Of a DNA stretch of 64,000 bases, positions 47,165 to 56,364 are shown piece by piece (position 1 is the first letter of the stretch; each line of letters opens with the position of its first letter). The DNA is from Terriglobus roseus (GTDB lineage: Bacteria; Acidobacteriota; Terriglobia; Terriglobales; Acidobacteriaceae). A program made the position numbers and the translations under genes. The stretch lies in contig NZ_LT629690.1 of assembly GCF_900102185.1 (NCBI RefSeq), positions 3,472,001 to 3,536,000 on the forward strand, given 5' to 3'. The notes under the pieces were generated by a model. The model saw nothing but the letters and a program-made list of their open reading frames with translations, did not search any database and was not told the DNA's origin.

Positions 47165-48484
47165 ATGGCCACCACTGTTGTTTCAAAGGTCGTAAGTCCC
47201 GTGCAAGCCACGTTGCTACAACGCTTTCTGGCCGCACGCCAGGCGACGGAAGACGCCTGCCGCACGCTGACCGCCGAGGATCAGATGGTGCAATCCTGCT
47301 CGGAAGCCAGCCCAACGAAGTGGCATCAGGCGCACACAAGCTGGTTCTTTGAGACCTTTGTGCTCACGCCATTCCTCCGCGGCTACCAGCCATTCCATCC
47401 CGATTTCCATTGGCTCTTCAACAGCTACTACCGCAGCCTGGGCAATGAAATTCCAGAAAAAAAACTTCGCGCATCGTTCTCGCGCCCGTCTCTGGAAACC
47501 ATCGTCGGCTTCCGTGCGCATGTAAATCGCCACGTCGAAGAACTGCTGCAGCAAGACAACGTACCCGACGACGCATTGCGCCGCATCGTCCTCGGCATCC
47601 AGCACGAACAGCAACATCTCGAACTGCTATTGACTGACATCAAGCACGCCTTCTTCACCAATCCCCTGCACCCCATCTATCGCGAAGCCCAGCAAACAGC
47701 AGACGCAGAAGCCACACCTTCACGCTGGGTCGAGTTTGAAGGCGGCATACAGCAGATCGGATATCCCCTCAACACGGCAGATCCGCTCGACTTCTGCTTT
47801 GACAATGAAACCCCGCAGCACCGCGTCTACCTGCAGCCTTACGCATTAGAAAACCGTCTCGTCACCTGCGGCGAATATCTCGCCTTCATGAACGACAACG
47901 CCTACACGCGCGCCGAACTCTGGCTCAGCGAAGGCCTCGACACCATTGAAAGTGAAGGCTGGGAGTCTCCCCTTTACTGGCAACGATGTACGGATGACAG
48001 CACAGGCTGGCGCATCTTCACCCTCGGCGGATGGCGTGGCCTGTCCACCATGCTGGCCACGCCGGTATGCCACGTAAGCCTGTTTGAAGCCGATGCCTAC
48101 GCTCGCTGGCGTGGTTGTCGACTCCCAACCGAAGCGGAATGGGAATACGCAGCAAACGAAGCCGCCATGGAAACCACCGGTCTCTTGGAACAGGGCGGAC
48201 TCCATCCCGTCGCCGCCACCTCTGACGGCCTCACGCAAATGCTGGGCTACACATGGGAGTGGACCGCCTCCGCATACACCGGCTATCCCGGTTACGCCCC
48301 ACTTCCCGGCGCGCTCGGTGAATACAACGGCAAGTTCATGTCCAGCCAGATGGTGCTTCGCGGAGGCTCCGTCGCAACCCCTGCAAGCCACATCCGCACC
48401 GCCTATCGCAACTTCTTCACGCCGGGAACACGCTGGCAGTTTTCCGGCATCCGCCTGGCACGGGCTTTCTCACACAACGAATAG
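47165..48484 (+). CDS. egtB: Ergothioneine biosynthesis protein EgtB
   Basis: A 439-residue protein. The N-terminal DinB-like half has HEQQHLELLLTDIKH with the iron-binding His residues; SPTKWHQAHTSWFFETFVL is the first His. The C-terminal half is a formylglycine-generating-enzyme-like (sulfatase-modifying) domain with RWRGCRLPTEAEWEYAANE and GYTWEWTASAYTGYPGY. EgtB joins trimethylhistidine (hercynine) with gamma-glutamylcysteine or cysteine using O2 and Fe2+, forming the C-S bond. It is 8 bases ahead of egtD. egtA, egtC and egtE are absent, typical of the shorter pathway that uses cysteine or general ligases. Confidence 0.94.
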   Translation: MATTVVSKVVSPVQATLLQRFLAARQATEDACRTLTAEDQMVQSCSEASPTKWHQAHTSWFFETFVLTPFLRGYQPFHPDFHWLFNSYYRSLGNEIPEKKLRASFSRPSLETIVGFRAHVNRHVEELLQQDNVPDDALRRIVLGIQHEQQHLELLLTDIKHAFFTNPLHPIYREAQQTADAEATPSRWVEFEGGIQQIGYPLNTADPLDFCFDNETPQHRVYLQPYALENRLVTCGEYLAFMNDNAYTRAELWLSEGLDTIESEGWESPLYWQRCTDDSTGWRIFTLGGWRGLSTMLATPVCHVSLFEADAYARWRGCRLPTEAEWEYAANEAAMETTGLLEQGGLHPVAATSDGLTQMLGYTWEWTASAYTGYPGYAPLPGALGEYNGKFMSSQMVLRGGSVATPASHIRTAYRNFFTPGTRWQFSGIRLARAFSHNE

Positions 48485-48492
48485 GATCATCG

Positions 48493-49515
48493 GTGAGCAC
48501 AACTCTTTCCACTCCTGAGCTTTTCACGCCGCCCCTCGCCAACCCCGTGCAGGAAGCCGTTGCTACGGCAGTGCTTGAAGGCTTGTCCTCCACTCCAAAG
48601 TGGCTGCCCGCCTGGTTGTTCTACGACGCAGAAGGCTCGCGTCTGTTTGAACGCATCACCACGCTGCCGGAGTACTACCCCACACGCACCGAACGCGCCA
48701 TCTTCGCAGGCTATGCGGATGGCATCATCGACACCGCCATCCGCACATGGCAAAAGACGCATCCCGGTCGCACCGGTCGCCTCCGCATTATCGAACTCGG
48801 CGCAGGAACCGCAACCAAAACAGGCATCCTGCTTGACGCCGCAGTGCGTCGCCAAGGCCAGACGGAATATCTACCCATCGACGTATCCGAGTCGGCGATG
48901 GCAGAAGCATGCGCTTCCATGGAACGCGTTCAAAGCGGAGTTACCGTATCGCCACAGGTAGCCAACTACGTCACGGATGCGCTGGAAATCCCGCAGCATA
49001 ACGGCCCAACCATGGCGCTCTACATCGGCAGCAGCATCGGCAACTTCGATCCGGAGGAAGCAGCAACCATCCTCTGCAATCTGCGCAGACAGTTGCAACC
49101 GGGCGATACGCTGTTGCTCGGCACAGATATGGTCAAGGATCGTCGCAAGCTTGAAGCGGCATACAACGATCACGATGGCGTGACAGAAGCCTTCAACCTG
49201 AATCTGCTGCGCCGCATTAATCGCGACCTTCGCTCCAACTTTGACCTCGCGCGCTATCGCCACGTGGCTCTGTGGAACGAAGATCAGTCACGCATTGAAA
49301 TGCACCTGCAATCGCTACGCGAACAGACGGTTCGTATTCCTGCGCTGAATGCATCCTTCCACTTCGCAAAGGGCGAAACCATCCACACCGAGAACAGCTA
49401 TAAGTTCACCAGCAAATCCATCGCATCGCTGCTGCGCAGTGCAAGCTACGAACCCGTTGAGCAGTGGACAGACGAACAACATTGGTTCGCCGTCACACTG
49501 GCGACAACGGAATAA
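48493..49515 (+). CDS. egtD: L-histidine N-alpha-methyltransferase EgtD
   Basis: A 340-residue protein with GTG start. LPAWLFYDAEGSRLFERITTLPEYYPTRTER (split here) is the EgtD N-terminus, RLRIIELGAGTATKT the SAM-binding loop with GxGxGT-like GAGTATKT, and IGSSIGNFDPEEA the family signature. It methylates His three times with SAM to make hercynine, the substrate of EgtB. Gene order egtB-egtD with 8 bases between is a two-gene operon. Ergothioneine scavenges oxidants in the cytoplasm. Confidence 0.95.
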   Translation: MSTTLSTPELFTPPLANPVQEAVATAVLEGLSSTPKWLPAWLFYDAEGSRLFERITTLPEYYPTRTERAIFAGYADGIIDTAIRTWQKTHPGRTGRLRIIELGAGTATKTGILLDAAVRRQGQTEYLPIDVSESAMAEACASMERVQSGVTVSPQVANYVTDALEIPQHNGPTMALYIGSSIGNFDPEEAATILCNLRRQLQPGDTLLLGTDMVKDRRKLEAAYNDHDGVTEAFNLNLLRRINRDLRSNFDLARYRHVALWNEDQSRIEMHLQSLREQTVRIPALNASFHFAKGETIHTENSYKFTSKSIASLLRSASYEPVEQWTDEQHWFAVTLATTE

Positions 49516-49519
49516 GAAT

Positions 49520-49541
49520 GGGCTGCCTCGAAAGGCAGCCC
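49520..49541. terminator. Terminator between egtD and the RcnB-like gene
   Basis: GGGCTGCCT (49520-49528) and AGGCAGCCC (49533-49541) pair perfectly around CGAA. The plus strand continues AAAACATTT and the minus strand CATTCTTATT, so termination may work in both directions. Confidence 0.6.
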
Positions 49542-49564
49542 AAAACATTTGCAGCAAACATCTC

Positions 49565-50242
49565 TTAGTTCACTAAAGCTGTCACCAAATCCATCACGTC
49601 TGCAATGATGCGCGTGGTTGGGTTATAGGCGACCATGTAGCCGTCATAGTAGCCATACTGATACCCCGGAGGCGGTGGTGGCATCCCTCTCCAGTACGAA
49701 GACGGCACCGGACGAATCGAGTAGTTGCGCGGGATCGTGTATCCCGGCACAAACGGCGGACGCTTGCGATTGCGATAACGCATAGCATCCGAGCGATAGT
49801 GCTGCGCCATTTGATTGCGATAGTGCTGATCAAACTGGAAGTTAGGCCGTCCCGGACCACCTTGCGGAGGACGCTGCGGCGGGCGTTGATTGTTCTGCGG
49901 TGGACGCTGCGGTCCCGGCTGCGGTGGTCGCTGATTATTTTGAGGAGGACGCTGGTTATTCTGCGGTGGCCGTTGTCCGTTTTGCGGTGGACGCTGATTT
50001 CCTTGCTGTGGCGGCCGTTGTCCATTCTGCGGCGGCCGTTGTCCATTCTGCGGCGGACGCTGGTCTCCATTCTGCGGAGGACGTTGGCCGTTCTGCGGTG
50101 GACGCTGCTGACCATTCCCCGGTCCCTGCTGTCCCGGCGGAGGACCACCCTGTCCCGGCTGCGCGTTCACGTAGCCCGGACTCACAACAACTGCGGCTGC
50201 AAGCGCAACTGCAGGCAGAAAACGCTTTCGATCAAATGGCAT
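49565..50242 (-). CDS. Exported RcnB-like protein with QRPPQ repeats
   Basis: A 225-residue protein with signal peptide (residues 1-27, ending in VNA). Residues about 45-130 are some eleven units of QRPPQNG-type heptapeptide, with small variations (QRPPQNN, QRPPQQGN). The C-terminal 95 residues (YRNQMAQHYRSDAMRYRNRK, GYTIPRNYSIRPVPSSYWRG, YGYYDGYMVAYNPTTRIIADVMDLV) fit the RcnB/YXW-type small domain that in E. coli helps nickel/cobalt homeostasis. The Pro/Gln repeat is probably an extended periplasmic or cell-surface spacer. It stands alone, convergent with egtD. Confidence 0.65.
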   Translation of the reverse strand: MPFDRKRFLPAVALAAAVVVSPGYVNAQPGQGGPPPGQQGPGNGQQRPPQNGQRPPQNGDQRPPQNGQRPPQNGQRPPQQGNQRPPQNGQRPPQNNQRPPQNNQRPPQPGPQRPPQNNQRPPQRPPQGGPGRPNFQFDQHYRNQMAQHYRSDAMRYRNRKRPPFVPGYTIPRNYSIRPVPSSYWRGMPPPPPGYQYGYYDGYMVAYNPTTRIIADVMDLVTALVN

Positions 50243-50335
50243 GATTCGCTCCCGATCTCTGGTTGGATGCCATGAAACGGTAAACAGTGCCTGACGATTC
50301 TATCTGCCCATCGCACGGGTTTACTCTGAAGCGGC

Positions 50336-52648
50336 ATGCGTTTCTCATCTCTTCACACACTCGTCGCGTGCAGCCTGCTTCTATTGGCTGCGGCCCACGC
50401 ACAGCAATCGCCCGTTGCTGCAGTCGATCCCTTCATCGGCACCGGCCCTGAGGGTCACACCTTCCCCGGAGCAGCAGTGCCCTTCGGCATGGTGCAGCTC
50501 TCACCCGACACACAAATCCGCCCCTTCAAACAAAGCTACAAATGGGCCGCCGGATATCGCTATGAAGACACCACCATCCTCGGCTTCTCGCACACACATT
50601 TCTCCGGCGCGGGCCACTCTGACTTGGGCGACGTTCTTCTGCAACCCATCAGCGGCGATGTAAACCTCGAACCCGGCGATGCAGACCACCCCGGCTATCG
50701 CTCAAAGTTCAATCACGCGTCTGAAAAAGCATCGCCCGGCTACTACGGTGTAACGCTGGAAGACTACGGCATCAAAGCCGAACTCACCGCGACCACGCGC
50801 GTCGGCGTACATCGTTATAGCTACCCCGCCAACAAGTCCGAGCACATTCTCCTCGACCTGCGCTCCAGCATCTATAACTACCCCGGCAAAGTTCTGTGGT
50901 CGCGCCTGCGCGTTCGCAACGACGGCACCATCACCGGCATGCGCGAAACCCGCGGTTGGGCACCCGGACGCCAGCTTTACTTCGCAATCCGTTTCTCACA
51001 GCCGCTCACCGCGCATCATCTCTACAACCGCGAATCGCAGCCCATTCTCTACAACGGCTTCAAAACACCCGGTAACACACCGGAAGACACGCAAAGCATG
51101 GAAGGCCGTGGACTCATCGGCGTCTTTGACTTTGCCTCCTCTCCCAAGCCTTTAGTTGTGAAGGTAGCCATCTCGCCCACCAGCGAAGACGAAGCCATCG
51201 CCAACATGGACGCGGAAGTCCCCGCATTCGATTTCGACGCAGCCCGTAAAGCAGCCACCGCACAGTGGGAAAAGGCACTCAGCGCAGTCGAAATCACTGC
51301 GAACGCCGACACACGCAAGAGCCTCTACACCGCGCTGTATCACACACTGCTCTCGCCCTCTGTCAGTATGGACGTCGACGGCAGCTATCGCGGCCCCGAC
51401 AATCAGGTCCACAAAGCAAACGGCTTTAACTTCGTAAGCAGCCTCTCGCTGTGGGACACCTATCGCGCAGAACAACCGCTGATGACGCTCCTGCAACCCG
51501 CATCGCGCACTGCCGATCTCGCGCAGTCCATGCTCGCCTCGCAAAAGGAAAGCCCCTTCGGCATCCTTCCCGTCTGGCAGTTCCAGGGTATTGAAACATG
51601 GTGCATGATCGGCTATCACGCAGTGCCCGTCCTCGCCGACGCCATCGCCAAAGACATCCCCGGCTTCGACAAGAACGCCGCACTCGACGCCATGATTGCA
51701 TCCGCAAAGTACGCGCCCTACGGCAACCTCGGCGCATACATGAAGCTCGGCTACGTCCCCGTCGACAACGATCAGGAAGCCGCATCGAAGACCGTCGAAT
51801 ACGCCTTCGACGACTGGACCATCGCAAAGACCGCAGAAAAACTGGGCCGCAAAGACATCGCCACCGAGTTCTACAAACGCGCACAATACTGGCGCAATAA
51901 CTTCAATACCAAAGACGGCTTCGTAGAACCGCGCCTCGCCAACGGCAACTACCGCACGCCCTTCGACCCCACCAAGGCGGGCGCAAACAGCGGCTTCACT
52001 GAAGGCAATGCATGGCAATACTCTTGGTATCAGCCGCAGGATGAACTCGGCCTCATCAAGTTACTCGGCGGCCCCGATAAGTTAGTCGCAAAACTCGACG
52101 AAATGTTCGATCAGAAAGTCGATCCTGCCAAGTACGCTGACGTGGAAGACATCTCCGGCATGATCGGCCAGTACATCCACGGCAATGAACCAAGCCACCA
52201 CCTGCCCTATCTCTACATGTACGCCGGTCAACCGTGGCGCACACAGGCACGCCTCAAACAGATCGTCGATTCGCAATACAAACCCGCACCCGACGGCCTC
52301 GTAGGCAACGACGACCTCGGTCAAATGTCCGCATGGCTATTCTTCACATCACTCGGCTTCTATCCCGTCGCGCCCACCAGCAATGAATACGTCATCGGCA
52401 AACCCTTCGTCGATCACGCAGCCATGCACCTTCCCAACGGCAAAACCTTCACCATCACCGCTGAAAACCTAAGCGATACAAACGCCTTCGTGCAAAACGT
52501 CACACTCAACGGCAAACCACTCGATCGCAGCTTCCTCACCCACGACGAGCTGATGAACGGCGGCGAACTTCACTTCGTCATGAGCACCAAAGAAAAAGCA
52601 GCATGGTCCATGAAGAACCACACCGCACCTTACTCCATGACAAAGTAA
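50336..52648 (+). CDS. GH92-family alpha-mannosidase-like glycosidase
   Basis: A 770-residue protein with signal peptide (to about residue 22). DPFIGTGPEGHTFPGAAVPFGMVQLSPDT is split across the GH92 N-terminal signature; YEDTTILGFSHTHFSGAGHSD, GNDDLGQMSAWLFFTSLGFYPV and HDELMNGGELHF are the other family blocks. GH92 enzymes are calcium-dependent exo-alpha-mannosidases that trim mannans and N-glycans, mostly described from Bacteroidetes. Here it is not next to a SusCD pair; the TonB receptor downstream is convergent. It is ended by a strong bidirectional hairpin. Confidence 0.93.
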   Translation: MRFSSLHTLVACSLLLLAAAHAQQSPVAAVDPFIGTGPEGHTFPGAAVPFGMVQLSPDTQIRPFKQSYKWAAGYRYEDTTILGFSHTHFSGAGHSDLGDVLLQPISGDVNLEPGDADHPGYRSKFNHASEKASPGYYGVTLEDYGIKAELTATTRVGVHRYSYPANKSEHILLDLRSSIYNYPGKVLWSRLRVRNDGTITGMRETRGWAPGRQLYFAIRFSQPLTAHHLYNRESQPILYNGFKTPGNTPEDTQSMEGRGLIGVFDFASSPKPLVVKVAISPTSEDEAIANMDAEVPAFDFDAARKAATAQWEKALSAVEITANADTRKSLYTALYHTLLSPSVSMDVDGSYRGPDNQVHKANGFNFVSSLSLWDTYRAEQPLMTLLQPASRTADLAQSMLASQKESPFGILPVWQFQGIETWCMIGYHAVPVLADAIAKDIPGFDKNAALDAMIASAKYAPYGNLGAYMKLGYVPVDNDQEAASKTVEYAFDDWTIAKTAEKLGRKDIATEFYKRAQYWRNNFNTKDGFVEPRLANGNYRTPFDPTKAGANSGFTEGNAWQYSWYQPQDELGLIKLLGGPDKLVAKLDEMFDQKVDPAKYADVEDISGMIGQYIHGNEPSHHLPYLYMYAGQPWRTQARLKQIVDSQYKPAPDGLVGNDDLGQMSAWLFFTSLGFYPVAPTSNEYVIGKPFVDHAAMHLPNGKTFTITAENLSDTNAFVQNVTLNGKPLDRSFLTHDELMNGGELHFVMSTKEKAAWSMKNHTAPYSMTK

Positions 52649-52663
52649 GAAACGACAAAACAA

Positions 52664-52695
52664 AAAGGCCGCGATGAAAACTCATCGCGGCCTTT
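52664..52695. terminator. Bidirectional terminator between GH92 and TonB receptor genes
   Basis: AAAGGCCGCGATGA (52664-52677) pairs perfectly with TCATCGCGGCCTTT (52682-52695) around AAAC. A-run before and T-run after the stem fit both strands of the convergent pair. Confidence 0.85.
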
Positions 52696-52726
52696 GCGCA
52701 TTTAGCGCGTTTATGACTTATTGCAC

Positions 52727-55700
52727 TTAGAACATTGCCTTCAGTGCGAACTGGATCACGCGCGGCGTAAACGTGCTGGTGATAATGCCACCAGCGTTCG
52801 GCGCTGCGCCCTGTGTACCAGTCGGGCTCGAAGGCAGGTACAGGTTGGTGTGATTGAACACGTTGTACAACTCCGACCGGAACTCAACCTTCAGGCTCTC
52901 AATCGGCGTGACGAACTTCTTGCTCACGCTCATGTCCGTCTGATACAGCGCAGGCGAACGACCCGCATTACGCGACAGGTTGCCAAACGGCGACTGCAGC
53001 GTACCAGCCGCATTCGTGATCGAAGGCAACACAAGCGCGTTGTAGTTGATGTACTGGATATAGCCCGTTGTGGGCTGCTTCACACTGCGACCCTGCGTCA
53101 GAGGCACACCCGCCACACGGTTCGGACGATACAGGTTCACACCACGATAGCTTGCCGTGATCTGCGTTGAAGCAAGCTGTGCGGAGTTCGGCGAATACGT
53201 GATGTTGAATGGCGTACCACCCTGCGCCGTATTCACGCCGCTGATCTGCCAGTCGCCAAGAATGAAGTTCTCGACCGAGTTCATGTTGCCGCCGAACTTA
53301 CGGCCACGACCAAACGGCAGCTCATACACCAGGCTGGTCACGTTAATCACAGGCGTGTTGTAGTCGCTCTGCGCATACTCGCGTGACAGGTTGCTCGCAT
53401 CCTGCGGCGAAGGCGTGTTGCCTTCCAGCGATGCGCTCGCATTATCCAGTGAACGCGACCACGTAAAGCTGTTCAGCAACGTAAGACCGGCAACCATACG
53501 CTGCTCGTAACGAACCTGCAGCGCGTTGTAGTTGCTCATCGACTGGTTCAACGCTTCCGTAATGTCTGAGCTCCAGTTGCTGAACGGACGCGAATACAGC
53601 GGCGCAGCTGTCGTGCCACCCAGCACCGTACGCTGGTTGCCATTCAGAATGCCTTCCAACTTCACGCCGTGGTTGCCCACATACGCAACGTCCACAAGGG
53701 CGTTCTTAAACAGCTGACGCTGAATCGCCAGGTACCAGCTCTGCACGTAGCTATCGCGCGTGTTCTTCGGTCGCCACGTAATGTTGTCCGTCGCGGGATT
53801 GAAGTTCGTCGTCAATCCTGTCGGGAATCCCTGCTCCATCGTCGCGTAGCAAGTAGGCGTCGTTGCACCAATCGGCACCATGTTTGGTGGCAGCGGCGTC
53901 GTGCAGTGGTTCGTAGCGCTAGGGTTAATCTGCGTCACTGAAGCAAACTGCGCCTGCGGCGCGTTGATGGCGATGATGTCGCCCGAACCCGCACGCGTGT
54001 AGTGCACATAGCCAATGCCGAAGCCACCACGAATCGCCGTGTTCGGAGTTGCTGCATAAGCAAATCCAACGCGCGGTGCAAAGTCATTCAGATCAGGATT
54101 CACCAGCGTCTTGCCATACGTTCCGCCCAGGTTGCTCACCGGCGTAATGCCGTTGCCCGCAACCGCTCCCGGAGACAGCGTCAACACTGTCTGCGAAGTC
54201 GGATCCCAATTCGAAATGTAGTTATCCTTTTCCGAATAAGGCGAGCCGTACTCCCAACGCAGACCAAGGCTCAGCGTAAAGTTGTTCGCCACCTTCCAGT
54301 CATCCTGCGCATACACGCTCTGCATCGTCTGCCGCAGATGCGCCTCAAAGTAGTTCGACTGCGCAAAGCTGCTGGTCAAACCAAACAGGAAGTCTGCAAA
54401 GTAGGTATCCGCAATCTTAGCGCTGGACTGTGCCACCGGAGCGTTCGTAGCCGATGAGCAAGTGTTTGAGGTTCCCGGAATCACCGTGCCTGCCGGGCAT
54501 GCGCTGTATCCGCCACCAAATGCAAACTGGCCATACAGTGGGTTGTTATCCAGTACGCCCATCCAGATCTTTTCCCACTCATAGCCAAACTTCAATGAGT
54601 GCGATCCCTTCACCCACGTGTAGTTGATCTTTGGATCAAGCAACGACGGGTTCTGGAACTGGGGGTTTGTTGTCTGACGTCCAAAGCCGGTGAAGCCGCC
54701 AGAGATACCAATCGCAGGCAGACCGCCCGCAATGTTCGCCGCTGTAGGCAGGCCAGGAATGTTGAAGTTCTGCGAACCAATGCTCAGAGGCGTCTTGCCA
54801 GCCTTCGTCTTCGAAATACCAAGACGAACGTCCAGCACGCGGTTCGGTCCAAAGATACCCGTGTAACCAAGCGCAATCTGCTGATTCAGGATGCGCTGCG
54901 GTCCGGACGACTGTCCATCCAATGGCTCAGGAATGGTGGGATTGTTCGTGCCCGTTTCCTTACGCTGACTTACGCGAACAAAGTAGCGCGACGACGCATT
55001 CGGCGCATAGTCCAGGCGCAGATCACCCTTGTCGCCATAGTCCTTGAACGGAACCAGCACAGCATAATTCGCGGCAGCCTGTCCGGTCGTTGGAGAACCC
55101 GAAACCGGCAACCCGGAAATGCCCTTGAACGCATTCGCAATCTGCACTGCAAGCGGATTCATCGCACCGGTTGGAATCGGCGTGCCTGCGGGATACACCA
55201 CGGAAGGGTTCAACGGATTACGAACCGGCGTCACAAAGATACCGTTCAGTTCGTTCTGTGTCGGCAGTGTCAACACGAACAACGGCTTCGTGATCGAGCG
55301 CAGACCCTCGTAATCCAGGAAGAAGAAGAACTTGTCCTTGAAGATCGGTCCGCCAATGTTGCCGCCAAACTGGTTACGGTTCGTCGTCGGCTTACGGAAC
55401 GGCACATTGCCTGTCGGCGGCTTGAAGAAGCCAGCAGCATTCAGGCTCGTATTGCGAAGAAAGTCATACAGCAAACCGTGGAACTGGTTGCCACCTGACT
55501 GCGATGCCACGTTGATCGTCGCGCCAGAACCGCGACCATACTCCGCGCTCTGGTTGTTCGTCACCACGCTGAACTGCGCAACACTGTCCGGCGGCACTGA
55601 GATGATCTGGTTATCAAAGCCCTGGTTTGATTCGCCGTAAGCGTTGTTATCCATACCATCGAGCAGGAAGTTATTCTGCACGGAACGCTGGCCGTTCACG

Positions 55701-56260
55701 TTGTACGCGCCCAGACGAACCAGCGCGTTTCCGTTGCTCGACGTAGTAGCTGCACTCGGCGCCTGGCGCACACCCGTCACCAGCCCCATAAAGTCGGAGT
55801 AGTTACGGCTCACCAATGGCAGCGCGGCTGTCTGGTAGTTCGTGATCGTCTGATCGCGTTGCGTGGACTCTGTCTCCACCTGCACCGCAACGTCCGTCAC
55901 CTGGATCACCGTCTCGTCGCCGCCCACCTTCAGGCTCAGGTCGATGCGCTGACGATTACCCACTGCAACTGCAATCTTCTCAGCCACAGCCTTTGAGAAG
56001 CCCGGCGCAGTCGCCGTAATGGTGTACACGCCAACACGAATCTGCGGCACATCGTAGTTGCCATCCGCATCCGTCTTTACATGGCTGGTAATGCCCGTAG
56101 CCGTATTGACCACGGTAACGTCAGCATTCGGAACCGCAGCGCCAGAAGCATCACGAATCGTGCCCAGCAAGCTACCGTTTTCATACTGCGCGAGAGAGAC
56201 AACAGGCGCGGACACACACACGGCCGCAAGGACCAGCGAGGAGACTACACGATTACGCAT
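52727..56260 (-). CDS. Oar-like TonB-dependent receptor with CarboxypepD_reg domain
   Basis: A 1,177-residue outer-membrane protein with GAGGGTTAT before the ATG. Signal peptide to about residue 24; residues 25-110 are a carboxypeptidase-regulatory-like domain (GTIRDASGAAVPNADVTVVNT, split here). The plug follows (NNFLLDGMDNNAYGESNQGF; VVTNNQSAEYGRGSGATINV), then a large beta-barrel ending VIQFALKAMF with the terminal Phe of outer-membrane barrels. These receptors are very numerous in Terriglobia and are thought to import sugars or peptides in a TonB-dependent way; a TonB box is not obvious. Monocistronic, convergent with GH92. Confidence 0.92.
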   Translation of the reverse strand: MRNRVVSSLVLAAVCVSAPVVSLAQYENGSLLGTIRDASGAAVPNADVTVVNTATGITSHVKTDADGNYDVPQIRVGVYTITATAPGFSKAVAEKIAVAVGNRQRIDLSLKVGGDETVIQVTDVAVQVETESTQRDQTITNYQTAALPLVSRNYSDFMGLVTGVRQAPSAATTSSNGNALVRLGAYNVNGQRSVQNNFLLDGMDNNAYGESNQGFDNQIISVPPDSVAQFSVVTNNQSAEYGRGSGATINVASQSGGNQFHGLLYDFLRNTSLNAAGFFKPPTGNVPFRKPTTNRNQFGGNIGGPIFKDKFFFFLDYEGLRSITKPLFVLTLPTQNELNGIFVTPVRNPLNPSVVYPAGTPIPTGAMNPLAVQIANAFKGISGLPVSGSPTTGQAAANYAVLVPFKDYGDKGDLRLDYAPNASSRYFVRVSQRKETGTNNPTIPEPLDGQSSGPQRILNQQIALGYTGIFGPNRVLDVRLGISKTKAGKTPLSIGSQNFNIPGLPTAANIAGGLPAIGISGGFTGFGRQTTNPQFQNPSLLDPKINYTWVKGSHSLKFGYEWEKIWMGVLDNNPLYGQFAFGGGYSACPAGTVIPGTSNTCSSATNAPVAQSSAKIADTYFADFLFGLTSSFAQSNYFEAHLRQTMQSVYAQDDWKVANNFTLSLGLRWEYGSPYSEKDNYISNWDPTSQTVLTLSPGAVAGNGITPVSNLGGTYGKTLVNPDLNDFAPRVGFAYAATPNTAIRGGFGIGYVHYTRAGSGDIIAINAPQAQFASVTQINPSATNHCTTPLPPNMVPIGATTPTCYATMEQGFPTGLTTNFNPATDNITWRPKNTRDSYVQSWYLAIQRQLFKNALVDVAYVGNHGVKLEGILNGNQRTVLGGTTAAPLYSRPFSNWSSDITEALNQSMSNYNALQVRYEQRMVAGLTLLNSFTWSRSLDNASASLEGNTPSPQDASNLSREYAQSDYNTPVINVTSLVYELPFGRGRKFGGNMNSVENFILGDWQISGVNTAQGGTPFNITYSPNSAQLASTQITASYRGVNLYRPNRVAGVPLTQGRSVKQPTTGYIQYINYNALVLPSITNAAGTLQSPFGNLSRNAGRSPALYQTDMSVSKKFVTPIESLKVEFRSELYNVFNHTNLYLPSSPTGTQGAAPNAGGIITSTFTPRVIQFALKAMF

Positions 56261-56364
56261 ATAACCCTCAACTTAGGTGGGAACCGTAAAAGGACAGCGA
56301 AACCACGGTCAATACAACGTTACAAACCGGAACCAATTTACGCCCTGCCGTTACTTAGCCACAC

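Noticed and set aside
49860-50110. Regular 21-base repeat that looks like a CRISPR array
   Set aside because: It is the coding sequence of the QRPPQNG heptads, in frame and without spacers.
50336-56260. Polysaccharide utilisation locus of GH92 with the TonB receptor
   Set aside because: The genes are convergent with a strong terminator between them and no SusD-like protein is present.
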